DNA from: Sphingobacterium hotanense
Lineage (GTDB): Bacteria; Bacteroidota; Bacteroidia; Sphingobacteriales; Sphingobacteriaceae
Direction of reading: 5' to 3'
NCBI RefSeq assembly: GCF_008274825.1
Contig: NZ_CP030848.1
Coordinates: 558,001 to 622,000, forward strand
Length of the DNA stretch: 64,000 nucleotides
Shown here: positions 53,100-61,822 of the stretch, one piece after another
How the letters are laid out: each line of letters begins with the position of its first letter
Position numbering within the stretch: the first letter of the stretch is position 1
The notes under the pieces: generated by a model
Told to the model about the DNA's origin: nothing
The model's database searches: none
Seen by the model: the letters and a program-made list of their open reading frames with translations, nothing else
Translations under genes and position numbers: made by a program

Positions 53100-53774
53100 T
53101 TACTGTTTCGCTTGTACTCTAGCGATAAAGCTGTCGATCGTTGTCGCTTCTGCGCTCTCAGGGAAATCATTGCGAATCTTCTCATAAGTAGCTTCAGCAT
53201 TTTTGTAGTCTTGAAGCTCTTCATATACTAATCCTAACTTCTTCAAGAATACCGGAGTAGTAAATGTATTTGATGATTTCTCCGCAGCTTTCTTATAGAA
53301 GTTTGCAGCTTTATCATAAATCTTCTCTTCAGAATACGCATCGCCTAATAGACCGATTACTAAAGGGTCAAGGATTGCGCTTCCAGTCTCGGAGTATTGC
53401 TCTAGATATTTGATTGCTTCCTTGAAGTTCTTTTGGCGAAGGTATAGACCACCTAAATATGCATTAGCGATGTTTGCTGATTTTGTATTGCTGTATTCGT
53501 CCGCAATCTCTTTGAAACCTGCGAAAGAACCGTCGCCTTCGATAGCTTTCTTCTGCAATGAATCAACGGTAGCGTACTGCTCCGCTTGGTACATTTCAGC
53601 TGCTGCTTTCTCTGCTCTAGGTGCTAGATATAGTTTTTGATAGCCGATGTATAATAAAATCAATACGATAACACCAACAACGATAAAGATGATGCTCCTT
53701 TCGTTTTCTTGAAAAAAAGATTTCTTCGAACCGCTAGTAGTCGTTGAAGAAACGTTTTGTTTATTTTGTGACAT
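53100..53774 (-). CDS. YfgM-like membrane-anchored TPR protein
   Basis: 224 aa. A short cytoplasmic N terminus is followed by one transmembrane segment (about 27-46, RSIIFIVVGVIVLILLYIGY) and TPR repeats (about 60-220: NIANAYLGGLYLRQKNFKEA, YEELQDYKNAEATYEKIRND). This is the layout of YfgM-type proteins that assist protein export at the inner membrane. The promoter lies at 53801-53830. It is upstream of ribH on the same strand. Confidence 0.8.
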   Translation of the reverse strand: MSQNKQNVSSTTTSGSKKSFFQENERSIIFIVVGVIVLILLYIGYQKLYLAPRAEKAAAEMYQAEQYATVDSLQKKAIEGDGSFAGFKEIADEYSNTKSANIANAYLGGLYLRQKNFKEAIKYLEQYSETGSAILDPLVIGLLGDAYSEEKIYDKAANFYKKAAEKSSNTFTTPVFLKKLGLVYEELQDYKNAEATYEKIRNDFPESAEATTIDSFIARVQAKQ

Positions 53775-53800
53775 TCTTAGTTTGAATAGATTACGGAACG

Positions 53801-53830
53801 CAAAAATACACTTTTATAGAATACTTGCAA
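53801..53830 (-). promoter_or_regulatory. Promoter of the TPR gene
   Basis: On the minus strand TTG (53830-53828), a 19-base spacer and TATTTTTG (53808-53801) match the Bacteroidota -33/-7 consensus, 27 bases before the ATG. Confidence 0.75.
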
Positions 53831-53847
53831 TAATTTCCCGAAAATAA

Positions 53848-55782
53848 TTAAGTGGTTTGCGAGTTAGCTGCTTCGACAGTTTCTTTGTCCAATTGCTCAT
53901 AAATAGAGTTTTGACTCTTGAACTCCGGTACAATAACCTTCATCTGCCTTACAATGTTCATGTTGTTATGCATGTTAAGTGCTTTGGAAAGGTTGGCTAT
54001 CTCCGTTTTTACAAGTTCGAAATCATTCTCCCTTACTTTAGCAATCATGATCTTTTCATGGTGCGTTGAAACTGTGTTTTCTAAGTCGTTGAGCAACTCC
54101 TCATAAAGTTTCTCGCCAGGACGTAGGCCTGTAAATTTGATTTCAATATCCTTAAATGGCGTATGTCCTGATAATTTTATCATCTTCTTCGCCAAGTCGA
54201 CGATTTTTACTGATTTACCCATATCAAATACGAAGATCTCGCCACCATTACCCATGTTGCCAGCTTCAAGAACGAGTTGACAGGCTTCTGGAATGGTCAT
54301 GAAATAACGTGTGATATCAGGGTGGGTTACCGTCACTGGGCCACCCTTTTCGATTTGGTCTTTAAAACGAGGGATTACTGAACCGTTTGAACCTAATACA
54401 TTCCCGAAACGAGTAGTAATAAACTTGGTCCCCTTACCGTCATTTAAGTTAAATAGGTAATTGTTCAGGGTTTGCACATACTTTTCAGCAATTCTTTTGG
54501 TTGCACCCATCACATTCGTCGGATTCACAGCTTTATCCGTAGATACGAAAACAAACTTGCCAACCTCGAATTCAACAGCAAGATTTGCTAATAGATATGT
54601 GCCGAATACGTTGGTTTTAACACCCTCGCTAGGGTGGTTCTCCATCATCGGAACATGCTTATAAGCCGCAGCGTGGTACACAAAATGCGGTTTGAACGTT
54701 TGGAACAGCTCGCGCATTCTTTCCTCATTGCGGATATCAGCAATATAGGTATGATATATTTGATTTTTAAACTGATCCTGAAGGTCGAGTTGAAGGTTGT
54801 GTAGCGGAGACTCAGCTTGATCACAGAGGATAATCATTTGTGGTTCGTAACGGCCTAGTTGCTTTGATATTTCGCTACCAATGGAACCCGCAGCACCTGT
54901 CACTAATACACGCTTGCCACGTAGTTGATCTAACAATTTTTCATTAGAAATCTGAATAGGAGCACGTTCTAACAAGTCTTCAATCTTAATCTTTTTGATT
55001 TGACTTGGTGAGAGATCACCATTCATAATCTTATTGACCGGTGGCAATGTCAATACATTGACGTTATGCTCGAGAGCCTGATCGATAATCGCATTCTTGG
55101 TGTCGATATCAATTCGCGATGAGGCAATAATCAATTCGTCGATACCATATTTGTCGATAATGCGTTGGAAGTCTTTAGAAGCAAAAATCTTAAGACCATC
55201 GATGGATTTACCGATTTTCGCTTCATTGTCATCAATATAGGCGACAATGGTCTTGTCGGAACGGAAATCATGCTCGAACGTACGTTTTACGGCGATCCCC
55301 AAATCACCAGCGCCATATACTGCTGCGTTTTTGCGACCATTGCGAGCCGACTTGGTATATTGAAAAAATATCTTGATACAGGTTCTGTAGGTTGTCAGCC
55401 CTGTAAATGCAAACAAAGAATAGATAATGATTAGGTTGGTCGGTACCGACAGATGAATATCAAATGCAATGAAGACCAACTTCACCAAGAACATAATAAT
55501 CGAAGTAAACACGATGGTCGATAAAATTCGAATCGAATCTACCGCTGAAGTGTAACGAACTATACCGCTGTATAGTCTGAAAACAAAAAATGAAACCGCA
55601 GTTAAGCTAATGCAGAACAGAAAAGATGTCGCAAAATCTACTCTTGAAAAGGCTTCGAGCTTAAAATTATGGTACAAAATGAATGCAAAGAGAAAAGCAA
55701 TCGCCGAAACTGCGATATCAAACATGAAAATAATCCATCTTGGAACAATCCTGATATGATTCAATGGTCTAAAGAGCTTCAT
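53848..55782 (-). CDS. CapD/WbpM-type UDP-sugar 4,6-dehydratase
   Basis: 644 aa. Four N-terminal membrane helices (about 14-135) are followed by a first Rossmann-like region (AAVYGAGDLGIAVKR, about 153-167) and the extended SDR domain with VTGAAGSIGSE (about 294-304), YHAAAYKHVPMMENHPSEGV and VSTDKAVNPTNVMGATKR. It converts a UDP-GlcNAc-type sugar for capsule, lipopolysaccharide or glycoprotein synthesis at the inner membrane. A possible -7 box (TAAGTTTG on the minus strand) lies at 55800-55807. Confidence 0.92.
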   Translation of the reverse strand: MKLFRPLNHIRIVPRWIIFMFDIAVSAIAFLFAFILYHNFKLEAFSRVDFATSFLFCISLTAVSFFVFRLYSGIVRYTSAVDSIRILSTIVFTSIIMFLVKLVFIAFDIHLSVPTNLIIIYSLFAFTGLTTYRTCIKIFFQYTKSARNGRKNAAVYGAGDLGIAVKRTFEHDFRSDKTIVAYIDDNEAKIGKSIDGLKIFASKDFQRIIDKYGIDELIIASSRIDIDTKNAIIDQALEHNVNVLTLPPVNKIMNGDLSPSQIKKIKIEDLLERAPIQISNEKLLDQLRGKRVLVTGAAGSIGSEISKQLGRYEPQMIILCDQAESPLHNLQLDLQDQFKNQIYHTYIADIRNEERMRELFQTFKPHFVYHAAAYKHVPMMENHPSEGVKTNVFGTYLLANLAVEFEVGKFVFVSTDKAVNPTNVMGATKRIAEKYVQTLNNYLFNLNDGKGTKFITTRFGNVLGSNGSVIPRFKDQIEKGGPVTVTHPDITRYFMTIPEACQLVLEAGNMGNGGEIFVFDMGKSVKIVDLAKKMIKLSGHTPFKDIEIKFTGLRPGEKLYEELLNDLENTVSTHHEKIMIAKVRENDFELVKTEIANLSKALNMHNNMNIVRQMKVIVPEFKSQNSIYEQLDKETVEAANSQTT

Positions 55783-55914
55783 TGTGATAGGTTAGAATGC
55801 AAACTTACGATTATTTTAACTTCTGAACTTCCTATTTTTTAGTAAATATAATCTTAAAAGCGTGTTTAATTGAAAGAATATTACGTATTTTTAGGTTAAC
55901 ATATTAAGTTTTAA

Positions 55915-57126
55915 ATGATAAACGTGTCGAAGATTGCTCAGCAGGGTGTGTTACAACCTCAAGAAGCCATGCTGAAAACGGGAAAGAAAAAGGGACGATT
56001 GACCATAGGAATACCCAAAGAAACATCTTTTCAAGAAAATAGAATTGCGCTAACTCCACTGTCCGTCGGCTTATTGGTCGAGAACGGACATGAAATCATT
56101 TTGGAAAGCGGTGCAGGTAACAAATCTAACTTCCTCGACCATCATTATAGTGAGCAAGGCGCACAGATTGTCTACGACGCTAAGGAAGTCTTCAAAGCGG
56201 ATATTATCATCAAAATATCAAGCCCTACATTGAAGGAAGTCGAACTGATGAGAAACCGGCAGGTTCTCTTTAGCTCACAGCAGCCTTCGCTCATGGGGAT
56301 TGAAATTCTCAAAGCCTTAATGAAAAAACAGATAACGGCACTTTCCTACGAATACTTACAGGACGAGGGCGGACATCTTTCTGTCGTACGTGCCATGAGT
56401 GAAATTGTAGGTGCTACTTCGGTATTGATTGCCGCAGAATACTTAAGTAATGTTTTTGACGGGAAAGGCCTCATGCTAGGCGGTGTAACAGGTGTTCCAC
56501 CTACCGAGATGGTGATCATCGGCGCAGGCACAGTAGGTGAATTCGCAGCACGAACTGCTATTGCCTTAGGTGCTCAAGTCAAAGTATTCGATAGTTCTAT
56601 CTATCGACTTAGGCGTTTGCAGAGTAACGTCGGCAGCCGTGTATTCACTTCTGTTATTCAGCCTATCATCCTTAATAAAGCCGTTCTTACCTCAGATGTT
56701 GTTATTGGCGCGGTTCGCGCTAAGAACGGAAGAACTCCTTGTCTGATTTCAGAAGATACCGTATCGAAGATGAAGCCTAATTCCGTGCTTATCGACGTGA
56801 GCATCGATCAAGGCGGTTGTTTTGAAACCTCGGAAGTTACCAACCACGATAAACCGGTATTCAAAAAGTACGATGTCATTCACTATTGTGTGCCCAATAT
56901 CGCGTCCAGAGTAGCTCGTACCGCGACCTATGCCTTAACCAATATCTTTACCCCGATTCTACTGGAGATTGGTGAATCCGGAGGTATGAACGCCATGATA
57001 TGGGCGAATCAAGGGATTCGCAGTGCAATCTATCTATATCACGGGAACCTGTGTAACAAGGATATGAGCGAGAAATTCAACCTGCCATGCAAAGATCTTG
57101 ATCTGATCGTTATGGCCAACCTATAA
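55915..57126 (+). CDS. ald: Alanine dehydrogenase
   Basis: 403 aa. It interconverts L-alanine and pyruvate plus ammonia with NAD. Signs are IGIPKETSFQENRIALTP with R43, the dinucleotide motif GAGTVGEFAA (about 203-212) and the VIGAVRAKNGRTPCLISED and CVPNIASRVARTATYALTN blocks. It has a 28-residue N-terminal extension compared with the usual 370-residue enzyme, as in other Bacteroidota members. It diverges from the dehydratase gene and precedes an esterase gene by three bases. Confidence 0.92.
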   Translation: MINVSKIAQQGVLQPQEAMLKTGKKKGRLTIGIPKETSFQENRIALTPLSVGLLVENGHEIILESGAGNKSNFLDHHYSEQGAQIVYDAKEVFKADIIIKISSPTLKEVELMRNRQVLFSSQQPSLMGIEILKALMKKQITALSYEYLQDEGGHLSVVRAMSEIVGATSVLIAAEYLSNVFDGKGLMLGGVTGVPPTEMVIIGAGTVGEFAARTAIALGAQVKVFDSSIYRLRRLQSNVGSRVFTSVIQPIILNKAVLTSDVVIGAVRAKNGRTPCLISEDTVSKMKPNSVLIDVSIDQGGCFETSEVTNHDKPVFKKYDVIHYCVPNIASRVARTATYALTNIFTPILLEIGESGGMNAMIWANQGIRSAIYLYHGNLCNKDMSEKFNLPCKDLDLIVMANL

Positions 57127-57129
57127 ACC

Positions 57130-57996
57130 ATGAAAAATTTATTTTTTGTATTATCCATTATGCTATCTAGTGCTGCGTTCGCCCAGGATAAAGGCGAAAT
57201 GAGACCCTTGTATTCCGGAAATCAGATTCCGGGAGCCACAAAGCCGACCGCTGAATGGACGGATAAAGAAATTCCAAAGCTTTATGTACATCCCGCTGCG
57301 CAGAACAGTAAGGATTTGGCATTCTTGGTCATCCCCGGGGGTGGCTATGCGGGAGTAGCGATGAACCATGAAGGACATGATGTGGCCAATCGTTTAAATG
57401 ATTTAGGCTACAATGCTTATGTGTTGGAATATCGTTTGCCTAAGGTCGAAACGATGAAAGACAAGCGTTTCGGACCCTTGCAGGACGCTCAATACGCTTT
57501 AAGAACGGTAAGGAAAGAAAACCCGGGCAAGCGTGTGGTCGTGTTGGGTTTCTCGGCTGGAGGACATCTGGCAGGATCACTAAGCACCTTATACAATAGA
57601 CCGCAAACCGAAGAACTGAAAGATACCAACCTACGCCCTGACTTCTCGGTGTTATGTTATCCCGTAATTAGTATGGACGATGCTATCACACATAAGGGTT
57701 CAAAAAATAACCTCATTGGTCCTGATTTCAAGGCGGAGGATGTCGAGCTGTTTTCGTTAGAGAAGCAAGTCGACGAGAACTCGCAACCGACCTTCTTGAT
57801 GAGTGCAAAGGATGATAAAGGCGTGCCAATCGAGAATAGCTACCGCTATCAGAAAGCTTTAAAGATGAATAGAGTCGAAAACATGATCTTTACCTATGAA
57901 GAGGGTGGACATGGCTTTGGTTTAGTCAATAAGACCGACGCTCGCGATTGGTTTGATGCGATGATTCAATGGGTCGAAAAAGTAAAGAAATTCTAA
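57130..57996 (+). CDS. Secreted alpha/beta-hydrolase, carbohydrate-esterase-like
   Basis: 288 aa with signal peptide MKNLFFVLSIMLSSAAFAQ. The oxyanion GGGY segment (VIPGGGYAGVAMNHEGHD), nucleophile Ser in GFSAGGH, Asp in SAKDDKGVP and His in EEGGHGFG complete the triad. The fold matches acetyl-xylan-esterase or BD-FAE-type enzymes, so removal of acetyl groups from polysaccharides is the likely role. It starts three bases after ald, suggesting co-transcription without a clear functional link. A terminator lies 40 bases downstream. Confidence 0.87.
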   Translation: MKNLFFVLSIMLSSAAFAQDKGEMRPLYSGNQIPGATKPTAEWTDKEIPKLYVHPAAQNSKDLAFLVIPGGGYAGVAMNHEGHDVANRLNDLGYNAYVLEYRLPKVETMKDKRFGPLQDAQYALRTVRKENPGKRVVVLGFSAGGHLAGSLSTLYNRPQTEELKDTNLRPDFSVLCYPVISMDDAITHKGSKNNLIGPDFKAEDVELFSLEKQVDENSQPTFLMSAKDDKGVPIENSYRYQKALKMNRVENMIFTYEEGGHGFGLVNKTDARDWFDAMIQWVEKVKKF

Positions 57997-58009
57997 AATA
58001 GCATCGAGC

Positions 58010-59074
58010 TTAAGACTCGAAGTGATGAACATAAGATACGAGAATATTAATTCTCGTATTTTTTTTGGTCGCTTTTGCCGGGAACTGAACAGCATGCAAA
58101 GTCAGGTCATCGTTTCCAATAATCAATTCGGTAAACATCCCTCTGAATTTGCTGTCTTTTACCCAATATTTTCCTTCGCTAGCCTCTTCAAACTGAATAG
58201 CCTCTTGATGAATGGCAATCAATCCTTTAGCATCAATAGCTAACTTTGAAGCCTGTTCTGCTGTTAATACATTGCTTTTAGCGAGCAATCTTGCGGTATA
58301 GGGATTCTGCGGATGATAATACAGTTCCGTTGGATTGCCTTGGTCTACGATAAGCCCGTTTTTCATGACGATCAGGTAATCCGCCATCGCCAAGACTTCT
58401 GCCGGGTCATGAGATACAAGTACTACCGTTAATCCAGTATCCTTTACGATTTGTTGAATATCCTGTTGAAGATCGTCGCGGAAAGCAGCGTCGACTTGGT
58501 TGAAAGGCTCGTCCATCAACAAAACCTCCGGATCATTGATTAAAGCGCGACAAATAGCCACCCTTTGCTTCTCACCGCCGCTTAGGTCGGCTACTCTTTT
58601 CTGCGCCAAGTGGTCCATCCGCAACTTCGCCAGCACTTCTTGGGTCTTATTACGTTTCCTGTCCAGGTCGGTATTTGGAAGTTGGGACGCCACATTATCC
58701 CAAACCTTCGCATACAGGTTGAGGTCATCAAATCCCTGCGACACCAGTTTCATCGCATCATGTCCAGGAATAAGCTTATCTTTTCTTGTCGGAACCAGCC
58801 ATCCTCTATAGCGTACTTCGCCGGTAGCAGGTTCTGCCAAACCATAGATTAAACGCAGAAGCGTACTTTTTCCACTTCCCGATTCACCGATAATGGCAGT
58901 AATCTTCCCCTCCTCAATACCAAAATTTACCTCATTGACGGCAACGACGCGCTGCGTGCCTTCAAAAATACAGGACAGGTCTTTCCCATGAATTAAGGGT
59001 AGATTAGGTTGCTGTACATCGGAGAATATGTATTGACAAGAAGATGTTTTCTGACTCATAAATAAAACTTTCAT
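58010..59074 (-). CDS. ABC transporter ATP-binding protein
   Basis: 354 aa from the ATG at 59074; 59059 is an equally possible ATG and the in-frame TTG at 59170 is unlikely. Walker A GESGSGKST, Q-loop region VSQGFDDLNL, signature LSGGEKQRV and Walker B EVLLMDEPF are present, and a C-terminal extension (about 260-354) resembles the regulatory part of MetN/PotA-type subunits. No permease or binding-protein gene is adjacent, so the substrate is unknown. The last 18 residues are encoded across the terminator hairpin of the opposite strand. Confidence 0.85.
   Translation of the reverse strand: MKVLFMSQKTSSCQYIFSDVQQPNLPLIHGKDLSCIFEGTQRVVAVNEVNFGIEEGKITAIIGESGSGKSTLLRLIYGLAEPATGEVRYRGWLVPTRKDKLIPGHDAMKLVSQGFDDLNLYAKVWDNVASQLPNTDLDRKRNKTQEVLAKLRMDHLAQKRVADLSGGEKQRVAICRALINDPEVLLMDEPFNQVDAAFRDDLQQDIQQIVKDTGLTVVLVSHDPAEVLAMADYLIVMKNGLIVDQGNPTELYYHPQNPYTARLLAKSNVLTAEQASKLAIDAKGLIAIHQEAIQFEEASEGKYWVKDSKFRGMFTELIIGNDDLTLHAVQFPAKATKKNTRINILVSYVHHFES
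58036..58066 (+). terminator. Terminator of the ald-esterase unit, inside the ABC gene 3' end
   Basis: ATACGAGAAT (58036-58045) pairs with ATTCTCGTAT (58050-58059), followed by T. It overlaps the C-terminal codons of the convergent ABC ATPase gene. Confidence 0.85.
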
Positions 59075-59198
59075 GTTTCCATTGAAACAGCAGCAAAAAA
59101 GAATTCCTTGTTGTTCATGGAAAACAGACAATTCAAAAAAAGAAATGTCGGGCTTTTCAACCCGACACAAAAATACATTTTACAATCTGTAATTACTA

Positions 59199-60002
59199 TT
59201 AAAAACCCAGTGTTAAACCGAATGTAAGGTTTCTGACGCCTTCTTGCGCCGGGCTTTTCTCGAACATATCGTTGATATAATATTTGGTAAATAAGCCAAA
59301 GTTGTCATAACCTATTCGTGCAAAGCCCCCGTATTGGAATGTCGCTAAGTTATAGGTGTCTTTGTATTTCTGTTTTCCAAACTCCTCACTTTTCAAGCGC
59401 TGTGTACCCTTCAACAATACACCTGTCATCGCGCCGAAAGCGAATTTCAAGCGTTTGCCATTGTTCAACTTATGGCTTCTCAACTCGAAGCTCAAAGGCA
59501 GTCGAAGGTAAGTGGATGTAAAAACGTTCTTTTTGTATTTAGAATTAGGGTCAAGGTCAGCAAATTCTAAGGGAGTCACATCTTTCAGCAAAAGCACATC
59601 ATTTTCTAAGCGAAGATAGTTCCACTCGAAACCTGCAGATGCGTACACCTTAAAGACATCGCTGAAACGGACGCCGAATTGTGCGACATCAAAACCAAAG
59701 TTCGATGCTTTCTTATAGTCTAAATTCTTATTTCCTTCGGATAGGGTAAAGCTGCCATTATCTACTAATCTGGAGAAACCCCAGTCGACGCGAGAGAATG
59801 TGATCCCGCCAAAGGTACGTGGATAAGTTATTTTCTTCTCATCGTCTTTGTCGTCTTTGCCCACGTTAATATCAATCTCTGCGCGCACCTTTCGTTCCGT
59901 AGAGTCTGTTTTTGCCTCTTTGCTAATTTTGATTTGCGCTTGCGTAAATTGCAATCCTAAGCATAAAACTGCTGCAAATACTAGGGTAATTCTCGGTCTC
60001 AT
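59199..60002 (-). CDS. Outer-membrane beta-barrel protein
   Basis: 267 aa with signal peptide MRPRITLVFAAVLCLGLQFTQA. A charged segment (about 25-58) is followed by alternating aromatic strands (FGVRFSDVFKVYASAGFEWN, STYLRLPLSFELRS, AFGAMTGVLLKGTQR) and the terminal Phe of FGLTLGF, typical of small barrels assembled by BAM. It follows the anti-sigma gene by three bases, so it belongs to the ECF sigma operon and may be its target or sensor. A PorT-like barrel is a possible relative. Confidence 0.8.
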   Translation of the reverse strand: MRPRITLVFAAVLCLGLQFTQAQIKISKEAKTDSTERKVRAEIDINVGKDDKDDEKKITYPRTFGGITFSRVDWGFSRLVDNGSFTLSEGNKNLDYKKASNFGFDVAQFGVRFSDVFKVYASAGFEWNYLRLENDVLLLKDVTPLEFADLDPNSKYKKNVFTSTYLRLPLSFELRSHKLNNGKRLKFAFGAMTGVLLKGTQRLKSEEFGKQKYKDTYNLATFQYGGFARIGYDNFGLFTKYYINDMFEKSPAQEGVRNLTFGLTLGF

Positions 60003-60005
60003 AAC

Positions 60006-60782
60006 TTATCTTCTATTTCTTGCTAAACTTTTTGTTAAATCTATTCGAATGTTTCCTTCTTCATCGTTGCTGAACGATACGTCGCCACCACCGATATTGA
60101 TGTTATCGGCAATACCGTTCAATACTTTTGTTAATATACTTTGTTTTGGTTTTTTATCGGTATTCGCTTTTTGCGCATACATTACTTCTTCATTTTCTAT
60201 GATGTTCACCAGCGGCTGTATAGGTGCGACCTCACGATGGCTTAGCTGTATTTCATTATCCATCGCTTTTAATTCGGGCAACTCCACGCTGTTTTTCATC
60301 ACTTCAATGGGTTCTACCTGTTCCTTTTCGATAGCGGTATAAACTTTTTGTCCTTGTTCTTTTACTTGCACAGTAGCTGTCGACTCCTGTTTTTTGGCTA
60401 CCAACCTACTTGTTTTTTTTCCTTCGATAGAAATGGGAGAAGTTTCTTGTGGAACAACAGGGTAATTCTGGCTTTCCACTTCTTTTGTTTCAACAAATTC
60501 CTCTGTCTTCGGATAGGACAGTTCCGGTGCCTTCGCAATTTGTCGATGCTCAGCGGGTTGTGGTAATGCATCTTTCGAACGGTAGATGTAAATACCCACA
60601 CCGAAGAATAACATGATGGCTGCGGCAGCGGCGAAATAGCGCCATAATACAATTGGCTTTGTCTCTACAGGCTCCTCAGTCGGTAGTTCCGAAGCAATTT
60701 TATCCCATAGCCCTGCAGGGGGCTTCGCCTCAGCATTCCTTAAGTTCTTGGCAAACAAGTCGTCTAATTCTTGATCTTTCAT
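60006..60782 (-). CDS. Membrane-bound anti-sigma factor-like protein
   Basis: 258 aa from the ATG at 60782, which overlaps the sigma stop as ATGA and follows GGAGG at a good distance. The cytoplasmic N-terminal part (MKDQELDDLFAKNLRNAEAK, PPAGLWDKIASELP) should bind sigma. One transmembrane segment (about 48-69, FAAAAAIMLFFGVGIYIY) is followed by a long charged periplasmic region. It is translationally coupled to the ECF sigma gene. Confidence 0.8.
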   Translation of the reverse strand: MKDQELDDLFAKNLRNAEAKPPAGLWDKIASELPTEEPVETKPIVLWRYFAAAAAIMLFFGVGIYIYRSKDALPQPAEHRQIAKAPELSYPKTEEFVETKEVESQNYPVVPQETSPISIEGKKTSRLVAKKQESTATVQVKEQGQKVYTAIEKEQVEPIEVMKNSVELPELKAMDNEIQLSHREVAPIQPLVNIIENEEVMYAQKANTDKKPKQSILTKVLNGIADNINIGGGDVSFSNDEEGNIRIDLTKSLARNRR

Positions 60783-61327
60783 ATGCCTAGTTCCTCCATT
60801 TTTATAATTCGTTCTCGAAGCCATTGCCTCGCTCGCGATAGTTGAGATTTGGAATTGCCTTCCGAAATCTGAAGCATATCCGCAATCTCCCTATGGTTAT
60901 AGCCCTCTATCGCATATAGGTTAAATACTGTTTTATAACCTAATGGTAGCTCTTTAATCAATTTTAAGAGGTCTTTATAATCCAAATTGTTGAGCTGTAG
61001 CGTGGAATGCTCGACCAAATCCGCTCCGTAAACCTCTTCTGTAGAAACAAAACTCATTTTGTTCCTTCTATAAGTTTCAATTGCAGTATTGACCATGATT
61101 CTACGGATCCAACCTTCAAGAACGCCTGTGCCTTCAAAAAGTGCACTTTTTGTAAACACCTTAATAAATCCCTGTTGAAGCATGTCCTCAGCTTCAAAGG
61201 AATCCCGAGCATAACGAAGGCAGATAGCGTACATTTTGGGAGCGAAGTGCTGATACAGCTCAGCCTGCGCTTTTCGATCGTTAAGCTTGCAACGATCCCA
61301 AATATGTATAATTCTCTCTGGCTCCAA
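60779..61327 (-). CDS. ECF RNA polymerase sigma-70 factor
   Basis: 182 aa. Region 2 (FAPKMYAICLRYARDSFEAE, DMLQQGFIKVF) and region 4 (LPLGYKTVFNLYAIEGYNHR, EIADMLQISEGNSKSQL) are clear. The start is a TTG at 61327; an in-frame stop lies 15 bases upstream and the next ATG would cut into region 2, so TTG is the only fitting start. It heads an operon with the anti-sigma gene and a barrel gene, and lies 62 bases downstream of tsaE. Confidence 0.9.
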   Translation of the reverse strand: MEPERIIHIWDRCKLNDRKAQAELYQHFAPKMYAICLRYARDSFEAEDMLQQGFIKVFTKSALFEGTGVLEGWIRRIMVNTAIETYRRNKMSFVSTEEVYGADLVEHSTLQLNNLDYKDLLKLIKELPLGYKTVFNLYAIEGYNHREIADMLQISEGNSKSQLSRARQWLRERIIKMEELGI

Positions 61328-61389
61328 TTGATGTTCGGTTTATTATAAAGACGCCGTCCCTAGCAAAAGGGTTGCAACAGAAAAGAAAA

Positions 61390-61806
61390 TTATTTGATTT
61401 TTATCTTTCGGCTTTGAGTATCAATGATTTCTATTTCAATATTCACAGCGTCATCAGGGAGAATGTTTGGGATTTTCTCCGGCCATTCGATAAAACAGTA
61501 TGCCCCCGAATAGAAATACTCCTCATAGCCCAAATCGTAGGCTTCCTGTTCATCCTTCAATCGGTAGAAATCAAAATGATAAATAGGACCAGCGGCAGTA
61601 GCATATTCATTGACAATGGAAAAGGTAGGACTCGAGGTACTATCCTCAACATCTAATACCTCACAAATAGCTTTGATAAAGGTGGTTTTTCCAGCACCCA
61701 TCGCACCGTTAAAAAGAAAGATCTTCGCATCCGGTTTTTGTTGTAATAACCACTGCGCAGCAGCAGTCAGGTCATCCGTTGAGTTTACCAAGTATTCCAT
61801 GCCCAA
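61390..61806 (-). CDS. tsaE: tRNA threonylcarbamoyladenosine biosynthesis ATPase TsaE
   Basis: 138 aa. P-loop GAMGAGKTT (about 34-42), then SSPTFSIVNEYATAAGPIYH and FDFYRLKDEQEAYDLGYEEY, the TsaE signatures. It works with TsaB and TsaD to make t6A37 on tRNAs that read ANN codons. It lies 16 bases after porX, an arrangement common in Bacteroidota. Confidence 0.95.
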   Translation of the reverse strand: MGMEYLVNSTDDLTAAAQWLLQQKPDAKIFLFNGAMGAGKTTFIKAICEVLDVEDSTSSPTFSIVNEYATAAGPIYHFDFYRLKDEQEAYDLGYEEYFYSGAYCFIEWPEKIPNILPDDAVNIEIEIIDTQSRKIKIK

Positions 61807-61822
61807 AATTAGCGAATATATA

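Noticed and set aside
52542..53100. FMN riboswitch upstream of ribH
   Set aside because: None of the conserved RFN-element blocks is present in the short gap; only a simple terminator hairpin is seen.
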